Of a stretch of 64,000 bases of DNA, positions 1 to 10,770 are shown piece after piece (position 1 is the first letter of the stretch; each line of letters opens with the position of its first letter). The DNA comes from Crambe crambe. Taxonomy: Eukaryota; Porifera; Demospongiae; Poecilosclerida; Crambeidae. Under the pieces are notes generated by a model. It ran no database searches, was not told the DNA's origin, and was given only the letters and a program-made list of their open reading frames with translations. The position numbers were made by a program, and so were the translations under genes. The DNA lies in the NCBI GenBank assembly GCA_963924555.1, contig OZ004584.1, positions 4,339,001 through 4,403,000 of the forward strand. The letters are read 5' to 3'.

Positions 1-717
1 AGGGTTAGTAACATCGAAACAAGCATCGCTGCCATATCATCGAGGGTTAGTAATGCTGAAACAAACATCACTGCTCTCTCTTCATGGACTATACTCAATA
101 AAATTAGCATAACTCAGCTGAATTTAATGCAGGACTCACTTGTATTCAAGACTGCTAACTTGGAAGGCAACATCAACATTCTGAATGACATCACTACTGA
201 TACTCAGAGTAACATTAGCAGGCTCCATTTAGAACAGCTCACTCTCTCTTCAAGGATCAGGAATCTCAAGGCAAACATCAGTGCTGTGATTTCTCAGCTA
301 TCTTCTGCTTACGAGGATATTGAAAGAACCTTAGCAACCTCAACATGAAGATAGCTTCATTGAACAGAGACTTCAAAGAAAATATCAATATGCTTTGTTC
401 CAACTTGAGCTCCATCACTACAAGAATCACAAGTTTGGACAGTTCAGCTCTAAATTCTTCGCTAACATCACTTTCATTGAAGGTATCACAGATAGAAGAA
501 TCAGTCAATGACCTAAAGTCAAGACTAGAGACTTTAGATGAGGACATTTACAGCCTCCAAGCCTCCCATCAGCAAGAAATCAAAAAGAATGAGACTTCCC
601 ACACTCGTCTCAGCAATTGGCTGATAGGAGTAACGGTAGTAGTGATCACAGCATGTCTGTGCTGACTGTGCATCATCTGTTTTGTGGGCTTCAGAATCTG
701 TAAGTAGCTATTCATAC
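1..717 (+). pseudogene. 3' part of a coiled-coil membrane protein gene, frameshifted
   Basis: The window opens inside a gene of the same family as 5245-6945: two 42-bp repeat units (RVSN..T.I) and then the shared stalk region. Frame 1 runs to a stop at 348. The homologous sequence then continues in another frame (345-665) because one A is missing from an Asn codon that both duplicated copies keep as GAAAGAAAC. A hydrophobic C-terminal segment (LIGVTVVVITACLC) corresponds to the C-terminal TM of the intact paralogue at 3383-4555, but a TGA at 661-663 cuts the cysteine-rich tail. One frameshift plus an early stop suggests a decayed copy. The 5' end lies outside the window, so an intact allele or sequencing error cannot be excluded. 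Confidence 0.7.
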
Positions 718-1570
718 CATCATCCCTTCTCCCCTCACAGAAGTCTGTTTGGTTAGAAAATTTCCCTACTCGTTCAGAATTTTTATGTCCATGTTATGAT
801 GTTACTCACCTTTGTTTAATTAGCTAACATGAAACAATAGTCACAACACAGTAAAATGCACACACCAACAGATAAAAATTTTGCTTATCTTCTTGAATTT
901 CACTTTTAGTGCATGGCACACAAAAACTAATAATAATGAGAGATGATCAAGCATAAAGAGGGATGGTAGGTAGGTCTGCACTGACAGGAGGAATGCAGAC
1001 ACATCACATGCACTTTTCTAATTATTGTTTGTCCATGTAGTATAAGTACCACTAGCTGCTGACAGTATTAAAGGTGGGGACATGTAGAAAAATTGAGCAA
1101 TGGGCCCTGGGAATTTCTCTCCTCCTTATGAATCATTCCCCGGGAACCCTGGGAATTTCCCTGGAATCAGCAGCTAGCTTAGGCTGTACAAGCCCTTGTG
1201 CTCACTAATTATTATTTTAACATTGTTCTGCACTGTCACTATATACATGAAGCAGGTACATGGTTTTATATCACCAGCTACATGCTACATAGCTACACAC
1301 ATACATAGAGAAAGGAGTTCACAATCTTTGAGCCAAAAGCCAAATTTGTTCCCCAAGGTTATAGCAATGTCTGAAGGTCCTCATCGAAGTACAGTGCAGT
1401 CTTCAGGTATATATATATACATTTATGTTAAGTGACATATTTTGGAGGAGTTCTGCCCAGTTCTTATGGTCAGAAATAGGCACAGAAAACACATGACTCT
1501 AGACAGCTATATGAAGTTGTTGTTTTTTAAATAGAGCCCTGTCAGTTTGACATCAATAGTTACCATAATT
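718..1570. repeat. 3' flank shared with the two duplicated blocks
   Basis: Non-coding. From about 770 to 1570 the sequence follows the same order as 6960-8010 and 32560-33670 (for example TTCAGAATTTTTATG, the CTGGGAATTTCCCT runs, and the CAGTTCTTATGGTCAG stretch), with more substitutions and indels than those two show to each other. Similarity stops before the SRCR tail. This marks an older, third copy of the block that lost or never had the SRCR part. No gene is visible between 1570 and 3380 apart from the small elements listed separately. Confidence 0.65.
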
Positions 1571-1965
1571 GTTATATGGGATAATTACCAGAGGTGTAGC
1601 AGGGTTTTGCTTTTTTGCATTGGTCAGGCAAACTGTCTCACTAGTCAGGCTCTCCCCAATAATACCTGTAACTTGAGTTGTATAAAGAATCTGGGGTGTT
1701 GGTAAAAAGAATCTGGGAGGTGTCGGTAACAAATTATATAGGAATGAAGTTATGCAAAACTGCATTAATGGACCATACCAGATTCTCCTTGAAGCAATTA
1801 AGACCATGATGTATTGATCAGCCTAATGTCTGACCCAGCTGCTACATTACCTTCTGTTATGAAAGCTGGAGCTGTAACCTTTGACATCAACATTGCATTA
1901 TTGTAATAATATATATTCTTGGATTTATTGCTGAAAATATTAGCTCACAAGTCATTTGGAATGGG

Positions 1966-2097
1966 AGTGTTCTCCCTAGTGAAGGAATAGGGGTGGTTTC
2001 ACACATCAAAGGATATTTGTGCATTCTATTGACCACATCAAAGGGAAGGTGTACTTGAATGCCATATGCTTAATTGAGTTATGCTAGGGAGAACACT
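1966..2097. mobile_element. Small MITE with 14-bp inverted ends
   Basis: Ends are AGTGTTCTCCCTAG and its reverse complement CTAGGGAGAACACT, 132 bp apart, without coding capacity. 25765-25917 has similar ends (CAGGGTTCTCCCC), so these may be one family. No convincing target-site duplication was seen. Confidence 0.5.
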
Positions 2098-2645
2098 GAA
2101 TGACTGAGGATATCTATGGTTCGAGAACCAACATACTGCAGGTCATATCTACACCTAGTTATAGGATGAATTATTGACAAAATAGTAGAGATAATAAATT
2201 GCAGCGCACTTGAAGCTCTGTTTGCTCAGAGCTTCCAACCATACTGATTCATCAGTGAAATTACTGAAGAAATAGTATGCATTACTTATAGCTAGCTGAA
2301 AATGGGAGGACTTTAAATTAAAGTTCACAGGTTGGAGGTACTGCATGGTTGGTTCCTTCTGCCCCAATCTGCTGGGCTTGGAAGGTTGGGGTCGTGAATC
2401 AAGGTTTGATTCCAGCAATTTGACCGGTAGCATACCTTTTTCTGCTCCAGTGCTGTTGATTTCAGACTTCTGGCCTCATTGACTTCAAGATAGTAGAGCT
2501 GCTTGGTGCAATATTTGCTATTTGTGATACAAGTATGAGCTTTTGCACACAGTATAATAATACCCTAAAGCATATTTTTGGATATAGGGACATCTCTAAA
2601 TTTGTCTGGTATGCATGGCACAGTTAATTTTTTGTTCTACTACTA

Positions 2646-2691
2646 AAATGCGGTATCCGCGAAAATTTAAATTTTCGCGGATAGCGCATTT
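2646..2691. repeat. 46-bp near-perfect palindrome
   Basis: Two 23-base arms meet at AAATTT with a single mismatch (GGTAT against ATAGC). The arm AAATGCGGTATCCGCGAAAA is rich in CpG. It is probably a collapsed foldback element; it lies in gene-free sequence. Confidence 0.75.
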
Positions 2692-3168
2692 GTGGACAAA
2701 AACAGTGTTCTAGTTACTATTATACACCAAAAGAATTTCAGAGATGTCCCTAGCTATATCCAAGGACCTCCTCTAACTGTGTGCAAACATTCGATCATGC
2801 TTGTATCATCAAGGAGCACAACCACAGATGATAAGCTGAAATGTTTCCAATAGGCTCTCCTTGAGTCGTTGCACCAATGCATATCTGATCCAGTAAGCAC
2901 ATCTTTGTGATAGCCCAGGCATAAGCACAAATATTGGGAAGCCACCTTGTTTAGCCATAATTATACTTAATACAGCATCTTCGGGGTTGATTCCATGTAA
3001 CGTGGCTCTATGAGTCGAGGGTTATAAAATCTTATTATAAAGTAGCACATACTAATTGTACTAGCTAGAAAGGCTTTCAACTATCTATCAGAAACCTATC
3101 AGCCAAAAAAAAAACACCCTCCGCTAGGACAAAGTCTGTAAAAAGAAGCACCCTATCAGCTTTCTAAG

Positions 3169-3193
3169 TAGCCTCGCGCCTGGCGCGAGGCTA
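3169..3193. mobile_element. Minimal TAGCC foldback element
   Basis: A 25-bp hairpin that begins TAGCCTCG and ends CGAGGCTA, almost all stem. Flanks CTTTCTAAG and CTTTCTCAA match at 7 of 9 positions, resembling the perfect 9-bp duplications around the related elements at 19712-19778 and 25411-25475. Confidence 0.55.
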
Positions 3194-3382
3194 CTTTCTC
3201 AATAAGCAGCTATACAAAATTACGCGGTACTCTGCTCCTACTGCACATGTGCAGTGGAAAAGGGAATTTCCCAGCGTGAGTGTTTCTGGTTATTTCCCTG
3301 GGACATCACCTGGTACTTTCTTGTGATTGTAATAATATAAAATAGAATATAAAAATCAGTTGACAAGTCCTGCTTCTCAGTA

Positions 3383-4555
3383 ATGTCTACAAACACAGAT
3401 CAAGATGGCTACTATTCGCACAGTGAGTCTGATAGCAAGAGTGATGAACCGCGCTACACAGACTTACCTCACCAAGATGGTGACACCAACCATCAGCACA
3501 GCCTAGAGCACCAGCAGGAGGAGAACACACCAGCAAGAGAAGAGAAAGAAGCAGTAGTTGACTTTCAGAATGAAGAGAAACTGGAACGAGTTTATGATGT
3601 ACCATATTATAGAAAAGGAAAGAAGACTAGAAATATCTGGTGTAAATTATTGGTATTACTGCTTATATTAGTGGTGTGTGCTGTAGCAGCAACTGCACTG
3701 TCACTGTCAATATACAATAGAAATGAAATAGAAGCCCTGAAGAAAGAGAATGCTGTGTTGAGAGGAGTAGGGATGGCACAGTCGTATGAAATGGTAACCA
3801 ATAACTCCTGCAGCAACATCATATCTGACTTCAATGATTCCTCGATCGTCCCACTGTTGTCCAGGATCAGTGATATTGAAGCAAACATCACTGCTCTCTC
3901 TTCACAGACTGTAATCAACAAAGCTGACATCTCTGCACTGCAGAACTCACTTGTATTTGCAATCACTAACTTGGAAGGGAACATTAGTGACCTAGCCACA
4001 GATTTAAAGAGTGACCATAGCAGGCTCCAGTTAGAGCTGAACACTCTGTCTTTGAAGACCGGAAGTCTTGTAGTAAATGTCAGTACTCTCTACTCCATAT
4101 TGTCTTCTGCCATGGAGGAAGTTCAAGGAAACTTCAGTGCCCTCAACACAGAAATAGACTCTCTGGATTTGTCCATAGCACGCCTTACAGAGAACATGAG
4201 CATGTTTCATTCTGAATTGGTCTTATTTGCAGAAAGGCTCACACATCTCAACAGCACAGTTACGAATTCTCTACCGACATCCCTATTAATGGAGGTGTCA
4301 CAGATACAAGAATCGCTAAATGCTCTAAAGTCAAAGACTACAGATCTGGAGAGAAATTTTGACAGACGACTATCTTCCTTTCATAATCAAATAAACAGCC
4401 TTGAAATTGCACAAACCTCCAGCGAGCAAGAAATCAAGATTTCCCTTGCTGAATACAGAAATGCATTGATAGGAGTAGGGGTTGCAATAACAGTAGCAAT
4501 TGTAGCCTTTCTATGCAGTTGCTGCATTGTCTGTTATCTTTGTAATAAAGAATAG
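3383..4555 (+). CDS. Double-TM coiled-coil surface protein (intact)
   Basis: Single-exon ORF of 390 residues. Residues 1-84 are polar and acidic with Tyr and Ser/Thr, likely cytoplasmic. A TM segment follows at about 85-110 (KLLVLLLILVVCAVAATALS). Residues 110-358 form a heptad-patterned stalk with many N-glycosylation sequons (NIT, NIS, NVS, NFS, NMS, NST). A second TM at about 362-385 ends in a Cys-rich tail. Both ends therefore appear membrane-embedded with a coiled-coil loop outside. The stalk lacks the regular 14-residue array of its neighbours but shares motifs such as 'TNLEGNIS' and 'SRLQLE'. AT-rich TATA-like sequence lies within 60 bp upstream of the ATG. Function unknown; orientation and extracellular location are inferred. 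Confidence 0.8.
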   Translation: MSTNTDQDGYYSHSESDSKSDEPRYTDLPHQDGDTNHQHSLEHQQEENTPAREEKEAVVDFQNEEKLERVYDVPYYRKGKKTRNIWCKLLVLLLILVVCAVAATALSLSIYNRNEIEALKKENAVLRGVGMAQSYEMVTNNSCSNIISDFNDSSIVPLLSRISDIEANITALSSQTVINKADISALQNSLVFAITNLEGNISDLATDLKSDHSRLQLELNTLSLKTGSLVVNVSTLYSILSSAMEEVQGNFSALNTEIDSLDLSIARLTENMSMFHSELVLFAERLTHLNSTVTNSLPTSLLMEVSQIQESLNALKSKTTDLERNFDRRLSSFHNQINSLEIAQTSSEQEIKISLAEYRNALIGVGVAITVAIVAFLCSCCIVCYLCNKE

Positions 4556-4626
4556 ACCACATACATCTGATGTTGTTGCCCTCACCCTTCACACACACTC
4601 ACTAGTCATGTATGTGTCACTTGACA

Positions 4627-4683
<57 letters not shown>
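4627..4683. repeat. (CA)n microsatellite
   Basis: About 28 uninterrupted CA dinucleotides just downstream of the intact coiled-coil gene. Confidence 0.95.
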
Positions 4684-4687
<4 letters not shown>

Positions 4688-5244
4688 CCAAGTATGTGTC
4701 ACCTGACACCTCTGGTTCATCACTTTTATTGTAGTTGTTATCTTTACTATCATGCTCTTTCACTAGCTATGGTTAGTGTTTAACTCACTATTGTAAACTA
4801 AAATTCATTTATTTTATCACAATAATTATTACGGTATACTAATATGAATATAGAATTTATTATGAGGAATTATCTAACCATGATCTAACTGACACCAGAA
4901 ATGCAAAACAGACTGTAAACTCATTGCAATCCTTGTGCATGCCCAGAACCTTAAGTGATGCAAATTCCAGCAGCAATAATTTCTTGTGTAACTAGCTATA
5001 GTATGTTTGATGCTACACTCATAACAGTCGCTATGCACATACTGTACATTAAGAATTCCCATCAACCTTAACCAAGAACTGGAACTCTTTTGTACTGTAG
5101 CCTGTGAGGTCATTCAAAACAATCAAGTCTGAACTGAACAGGAAATGTAGGCAACAAAAACCACGTGAGGGGGTATATCCCCTGGGGAAATCCTTACACT
5201 GTGCTAAAATTCATTTTTTAAGACTACAAGCAATACATAACAAA

Positions 5245-6945
5245 ATGTCTCTAAAAGACTCCACAAGCAAAGAACCTTCTCATCAGAATCCTAATGAGGT
5301 TGCTGGTGCTGCTGAAAGGAAGCTTCAAGAGCTGGAGAGAGAGGAATCACCACCTTCTCCTCATGTGACCTGCAGCACAACTGTAAGTGGCGTTAGCTGC
5401 AGGAACAAGGTATCAGACCTTAACCAGCCAGCCAACACCTTAGTCGGCAAGACCAGAAAAGTATGGCTGATCTTCTTTATCGTGTGGACAGTAGTGGCCA
5501 TACTTCTTGCTGTTTGTCTCAGCTCACTTATCATGTTCACTATTGGGAGCAAACATTTTTCTTGCTCTTGTAACACAGCAATGGTTGCCAGATACAAGGA
5601 GTTGGAAAAGAATATTGACAAACTCAGGGAACGAATCACGTTTGGATTCAGAGGTATGACAGCTTTAGAGGAAGAAGTCACTGGACTCACTTCAAGAACT
5701 GCCACCAATAAAGACAGAATCATTGCTCTATCGTCACAAGTTACCACTATCGAAAGCAACATCAGTGCAAGGGTTAGTGATGTCGATAGCAAGATCAGTG
5801 CCATATCATCAAGGGTTAGTAACATTGAAAGGAACATCAGTGCCATATCATTGAGGGTTAGTGATGTCGAAAGCAACATCAGTGCCATATCATTGAGGGT
5901 TAGTGATATTGAAAGGAACATCAGTGCCATATCATTGAGGGTTAGTGATGTCGAAAGCAACATCAGTGCCATATCATCGAGGGTTAGTGACATTGAAAGG
6001 AACATCAGTGCCATATCATTGAGGGTTAGTGACATCGAAAGCAACATCAGTGCCATATCATTCAGGGTTAGTAACGTCGAAACAAGCATCAGTGCCATAT
6101 CATTGAGGGTTAGTGACATCGAAAGCAACATCAGTGCCATATCATTCAGGGTTAGTAACATCGAAACAAGTATCAGTGCCATATCATTGAGGGTTAGTGA
6201 CATTGAAACAAGCATCAGTGCCATATCATTGAGGGTTAGTGACGTCGAAAGCAACATCAGTGCCATATCATTGAGGGTTAGTGACGTCGAAAGCAACATC
6301 AGTGCCATATCATTGAGGGTTAGTGACGTCGAAAGCAACATCAGTGCCATATTATTGAGGGTTAGTAATGTCGAAACAAGCATCAGTGCCATATCATTGA
6401 GGGTTAGTGACGTCGAAACCAATATCAGTGCCATATTATCAAGGGTTAGTGATGCTGAAACAAATATCACTGCTCTTTCTTCACAGACTATGCTCAACAA
6501 AATTAACATCACTCAGCTGAATTTAATGCAGGACTCACTTGTATTCAGGACTGCTAACTTGGAAGGCAATATCAGCATTCTGAATGACATCACTACTGGT
6601 ACTCAGAGTAACATTAGCAGGCTCCATTTAGAACAGCTCACTCTCTCTTCAAGGATCAGGAATCTCGAGACAAACATCAGAGCTCTGATTTCTCAGCTAT
6701 CTTCAGATGTTGAAAGAAACCTTAGCAACCTCAACATGAAGATAGCCTCATTGAACAGAGACCTCAAAGAAAATGTCAGTATGCTTCGTTCCAACTTGAA
6801 CTCCATCACTGCAAGAATCATGCATTTGGACAGTTCAGGTAGTGGTGATCACAGGATGTCTGTGGATCTGCTGTTTTGTGGGCTTCTGTATGTAGCTATT
6901 CATATCATCATCCCTTTTCCCCTCACACAAGTCTATTTTGCTTAG
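5245..6945 (+). CDS. Coiled-coil surface protein with 17 heptad-pair repeats
   Basis: 566 residues from the ATG at 5245. An in-frame ORF extends to 5104, but copy 2 breaks that extension through a one-T difference, so MSLKDS is preferred. Residues 1-72 are polar with a Pro/Ser patch, then a TM at about 73-101 (VWLIFFIVWTVVAILLAV...). A type II layout follows: a helical stem, seventeen 14-residue repeats (consensus RVSDIESNISAISL), then a C-terminal stalk. Hydrophobic residues fall at repeat positions 2, 5, 9 and 12, an ideal a/d heptad pattern, and most repeats carry an NIS sequon. Relative to 1-717, an internal deletion joins the stalk to 'GSGDHRMSVD' and a different hydrophobic end (LLFCGLLYVAIHIIIPF), which might still serve as an anchor. 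Role unknown; a glycosylated rod at the cell surface is the natural reading. Confidence 0.75.
   Translation: MSLKDSTSKEPSHQNPNEVAGAAERKLQELEREESPPSPHVTCSTTVSGVSCRNKVSDLNQPANTLVGKTRKVWLIFFIVWTVVAILLAVCLSSLIMFTIGSKHFSCSCNTAMVARYKELEKNIDKLRERITFGFRGMTALEEEVTGLTSRTATNKDRIIALSSQVTTIESNISARVSDVDSKISAISSRVSNIERNISAISLRVSDVESNISAISLRVSDIERNISAISLRVSDVESNISAISSRVSDIERNISAISLRVSDIESNISAISFRVSNVETSISAISLRVSDIESNISAISFRVSNIETSISAISLRVSDIETSISAISLRVSDVESNISAISLRVSDVESNISAISLRVSDVESNISAILLRVSNVETSISAISLRVSDVETNISAILSRVSDAETNITALSSQTMLNKINITQLNLMQDSLVFRTANLEGNISILNDITTGTQSNISRLHLEQLTLSSRIRNLETNIRALISQLSSDVERNLSNLNMKIASLNRDLKENVSMLRSNLNSITARIMHLDSSGSGDHRMSVDLLFCGLLYVAIHIIIPFPLTQVYFA
5770..6483 (+). repeat. 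17 x 42-bp coding tandem array
   Basis: Exactly seventeen 42-bp units beginning AGGGTTAGT, each encoding two heptads. Variants fall into classes by residues 4-8 (DIESN, DVESN, NVETS, NIETS, DIERN). The last two units are the most divergent. The reverse strand is also stop-free, creating a spurious 383-codon antisense ORF. Confidence 0.95.
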
Positions 6946-8095
6946 AAAATCAACCCACTCATTCAGAATTTTTATGCCTGCACCTTTGTTTAATTAGCAT
7001 GAGACAATGGTCATGACACAGAATTATTCATAGCCATCACAATATTATAATGGACACACGTACCAACAGATGCTTTATTAAAAAACAAAGTTTTGCTTGT
7101 TTTCTTGAATTTACTTTTAATGCTAATGGCACATAGCTAATATAGCTAATAATAATGTGCTTGAATAAAGATGATCAAGCACGAAGTAGGACAATGAATA
7201 TATAGGTAGGTCTGTACTGACAGGAGGAATGCAGACACATTACGTACACTTTTCTAACTAGGTACCATAATAATGTCTAGCTACTGTTACTGTACATATC
7301 ATTAAAGGTGGGGGCATTCCCTGGGAATTTCCCTCCCTAACACTGGTACATGGAATTTTTGAGCAATAGGGTTATTCCCTGGGAATCCCCCTGGGAATTT
7401 CCCTCCCACTTATTGTATAATTATGAGGACTAGACTGGAGTCTGCAGCTAGCTTAGGCTAGCCCTTGTGCTCAAATAAACAACATTGTTCTGCACTGTCA
7501 TGTCATTATACAGAAGCAGGTACATGATTTTACATCACAAGCTACATGCTACATACACACATGCATAGAGAAAGGAATTCACACAAAAGCCAAATTTGTT
7601 CCCCAAGGTTTTAGCAGTGTCTGAAAGTCCTCATTGATGTACAGTGCAGTGACTTCAGGTATATGTGATAAAATGTTAGTGAAGAGTTCTGCCCAGTTCT
7701 TGTGGTCAGGAAGAGGCACAGAAACACATTATGATTCCTAACTTTGCCAAAATTAATGTCTTAATGCAGCTTTACTTTTTATATCCAGGACATGCAAGCT
7801 TAATATTTTAGGTTCTCAGAAGGTGGGGAACAAAACTGGACATTTGTACCTTTAGATTGCCTGTATGTTTTTTAGTAGAGCAGATTTGTGCAAAAAAATT
7901 GTGCATTTTGTGATGAAAGCATGGTCTCTAGATATTATATGAAGTATTTTTTTTAAAATGGAGCTTCATTTCGACCATTGATGACCTCTTGACATCAATA
8001 ATTGTCAGTATGAGAATTGGTACAAATCATAAACAAACAATGCACAATCTGTGGTGATTGAGTGAACATTGGGTAGGAGTCAGTCGTATTAGTGT

Positions 8096-9451
8096 TCAGG
8101 AGTGGGTGTGGCTAAGCACAGCAATCTCGTAAGGAGGGGGAGGAGAATATCGTCGACTGCTTTCCCCTGGAACAGATGAAGAAGGTAAGCTGTCTTGCAT
8201 CAGTTGAGGACTGGCTTCTCTGACTAAAGTGGTGGTTGGAGCTATTGTTGGGTTGGACAGGAGGGCATTCTGTTGACAATGAGGTTCAGTGGAATAGTTT
8301 TCAGGGTTGGTGGGGTTCATTACATCAGTGTAGGATGGGAGGGTACTTTCCTCAGTGGTGTCAGGAGGGGTAGCAGTTTGTGGCTCAAACGAATAGTCCT
8401 CCTCGGTGGGAATTATTGCCGTGTGGGATGGGAGGGCGGTGTAGCGGGCCTCATGGGATCTCTTGTAAATTACGATTGCCACTAAGCCAATGATGAAGAT
8501 ACTGGCCAAAAACCCACCAGCAATCCCACCAATGATGGGTCCTCTTCCTCTTATAGTAGCATCTGAAAATTATAATGAGTAATTCTCCTGGTGACCTGGT
8601 GATAATTATAATTGCTCACCACATACACATCCTACAAAGAGTATTCAATATCAACCAGAAATTCCTAATTTCCTCCTCAGGCAAGGGGAACATAATGTCT
8701 GATCCAGGGCATAGCTATATACTCGCATGCATGTTTTTTGCTCACCTTCATAATTATTAGAGGTTGGGATTGGTAAAGTAGTGGTCTTAGTACTGGATGC
8801 TTTGTCATTACATACCAGTGCTACTTCTTGATAGTGAGGGCAGTAGCCATTGGATGTGTGTGTGCACTGGAGAAGAGTGGACAAGCTGCTGTTGTAACAG
8901 TGAACACTGTACAGCACTGTATGAGTTGATGAAGATGCCTCAGAGAAACTGCATTATAAAGCATGGTTTACTGACGTCACTGTCATTGACACAGAGCTTT
9001 TCATACTTACTTCAAGGCAATAACATTGCCATAAGCAGTGGAGCTTGAGAATCCAAGTTGCCTACAAGCCACGTTTGCTTCCATCTGGCCAAATGAACTA
9101 TCATAACAAACAGTACCCCACTCTCCATTCATGTAAACCTCCAGACACCCAGATGAAGGCACGTCTCTTGTAAATGCTGACACATTTGCTGCAATTGATC
9201 CTACCAACCTCAAACTTCCCTCTGAAGCATATAACAGTTGATCATAATATTATTATAGACCATGTACATAACAATGTATACCTCCAACACAAGACAACAC
9301 TACGTCATCATGATAGTCGCAATATTGGCTCACTCGACCAGTCCCATGAGGATTGAAACACCCTCGGAGGTTACTATTGCCACTAGAAGCAGAGGAACAC
9401 TCAGGATTGTCCAGCCATATTGGGACAGAGGTGCTCATTCTGGGACTATTC
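8096..9451 (-). pseudogene. 5'-truncated SRCR receptor copy
   Basis: Four exons, read from high to low coordinates: 9451-9282 (second half of an SRCR domain), 9221-9011 and 8948-8746 (one complete SRCR domain, first half with 'NGEWGTVC'), and 8562-8096 (TM plus cytoplasmic tail ending SPPPPYEIAV...HS, stop at 8096). They match the last four exons of the gene at 33756-44534. The duplication stops about 25 bp before the preceding exon would begin, so signal peptide and upstream SRCR exons are absent. Frames are intact, with one notable change (SSGRLEV to SSGCLEV, an extra Cys). It could be expressed only with a new 5' end; none was found. Confidence 0.75.
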
Positions 9452-9567
9452 CTAAGAATGAAAGAACTTATAATGATAGTGACCTCAAGGTTATAATCTT
9501 GTAGAGAGATAAGTTCAGGTGGTGTGTAGGCTAGCCTGAAACTATCACCTGAACCTACCATTCAAGC

Positions 9568-9720
9568 AAGCTATGGTGAGCTGCAATATACTGTAGTATT
9601 TCGTAATAATGAATATCCTCTCTCCAAACCCATGCCCCACCCCTCACACTTCTCTGATCCTACCTGATGTTCTGCAGTATAGTGTAACATACCATCAAGA
9701 CAGAGGTAAGAAGATATCCT
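9568..9720. repeat. Fragment matching MOGS intron 1
   Basis: Immediately after the duplication breakpoint, GCAAGCTATGGTGAGCTGCA... resembles 29112-29260, including CATGCCCCACCCCTCACACT and GTGTAACATACCA. The second location lies inside the first intron of the MOGS-like gene, 1.2 kb from copy 2 of the duplicated block. It is therefore a footprint of the rearrangement. Confidence 0.7.
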
Positions 9721-9996
9721 GAATCAATGGCAAGAATATCCCATAGTGTACCTTAAACAGGTACCAATTTAAGTAATTCAAACTCGTATCAATCCTGCTT
9801 GAGGTATCATAAATACCTTATAATGGTGAGGACATGGGCCTAGTGTATTGGAATTTACCAGAATCTTTTCTTTGTATCTGCAAAATTCATAATTATGAAA
9901 TCACACTAAAATTGTGCCCAGAATAATAATGGTTACTTGACTTAAAAGGCATTAACAGATGATATATTGTCTGATATCCTTTTATCATCCTTACAG

Positions 9997-10720
9997 CTCA
10001 TGAAGATGGAATCTGGAGTCTCTCTTGGAGTAAGAACAAGTTCACAGATGAAGAAATCATTTTGACTGGCTCTGTTGATAAGACTGTAAAGGCCTGGCTA
10101 TGGTTAGTTGATTGGTCGGTTGCTATGGCAATTCACAGTTATATATATTTTAGGCACCATGAAAAACTGACTCACAAATGGACATTTGAAGGGCATCAAT
10201 TAGGAGTTGTGTCCGTGACAACAGACCCAAGTAGAGAAGGTATTGTGAATATACCTTGAGATTTACAGTGGGACCTCTGAATAATGGACACACTTGGAAC
10301 CCAGCCTTTTGTCCTTTGTAGAGAGGTAGTCATCTTTTGGAAGTTACTTTGTATAGTGTACACCTCCAAATAATGGACACACTTGGGACCCAGCCTTTAG
10401 AGAGGTTGGGGGTTATTTTGTATAGGGTGTATGTACAAAGGTACTTTTAGATTGTCCTTTGTTGAGAGGCTTGTCCTCTTTCAGAGTGGACGTCCCCACT
10501 GTGTACACTTATATACTGAATACCCATTGTACATAAAAATCTTAAATTTTAGTTGGAGCTAGCAGTGGTTTGGATGGGTATATCAAGCTATGGGATTTGA
10601 GAAGCGGAAAGCTGTTGAGAAGTATTGATGGTGGACCAGGTATGTGCTGTGAATAGACTCATCAGGCAGAACATATATTTGTGTGTATGGTTGTGTGTTC
10701 AGAAGAGTTCTTGTTGATTT

Positions 10721-10770
<50 letters not shown>

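Larger units (their letters stand above)
4893..9568. repeat. Segmental duplication, copy 1 (4.7 kb)
   Basis: Near-identical to 30501-35230 across coding and non-coding sequence: the coiled-coil gene, its 3' flank and the last four exons of an SRCR receptor on the other strand. Similarity begins at GAAATGCAAAACAG and ends at CACCTGAACCTACCATTCAA, inside an SRCR intron. Copy 2 carries an extra 90-bp-scale repeat of the CTGGGAATTTCCCT sequence near 32930-33040. Confidence 0.9.

Noticed and set aside
5104-5244. N-terminal extension of the coiled-coil protein to 5104
   Set aside because: The duplicated copy has one T fewer at this point, which breaks the frame, so the extension is not conserved; the ATG at 5245 is shared.
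5361-6512. Antisense ORF of 383 codons opposite the 42-bp repeat array
   Set aside because: It arises because the repeat unit has no stop in that frame; the low-complexity product (LTLNDMALMLLS repeated) and its twin at 31005-32114 simply mirror the array.
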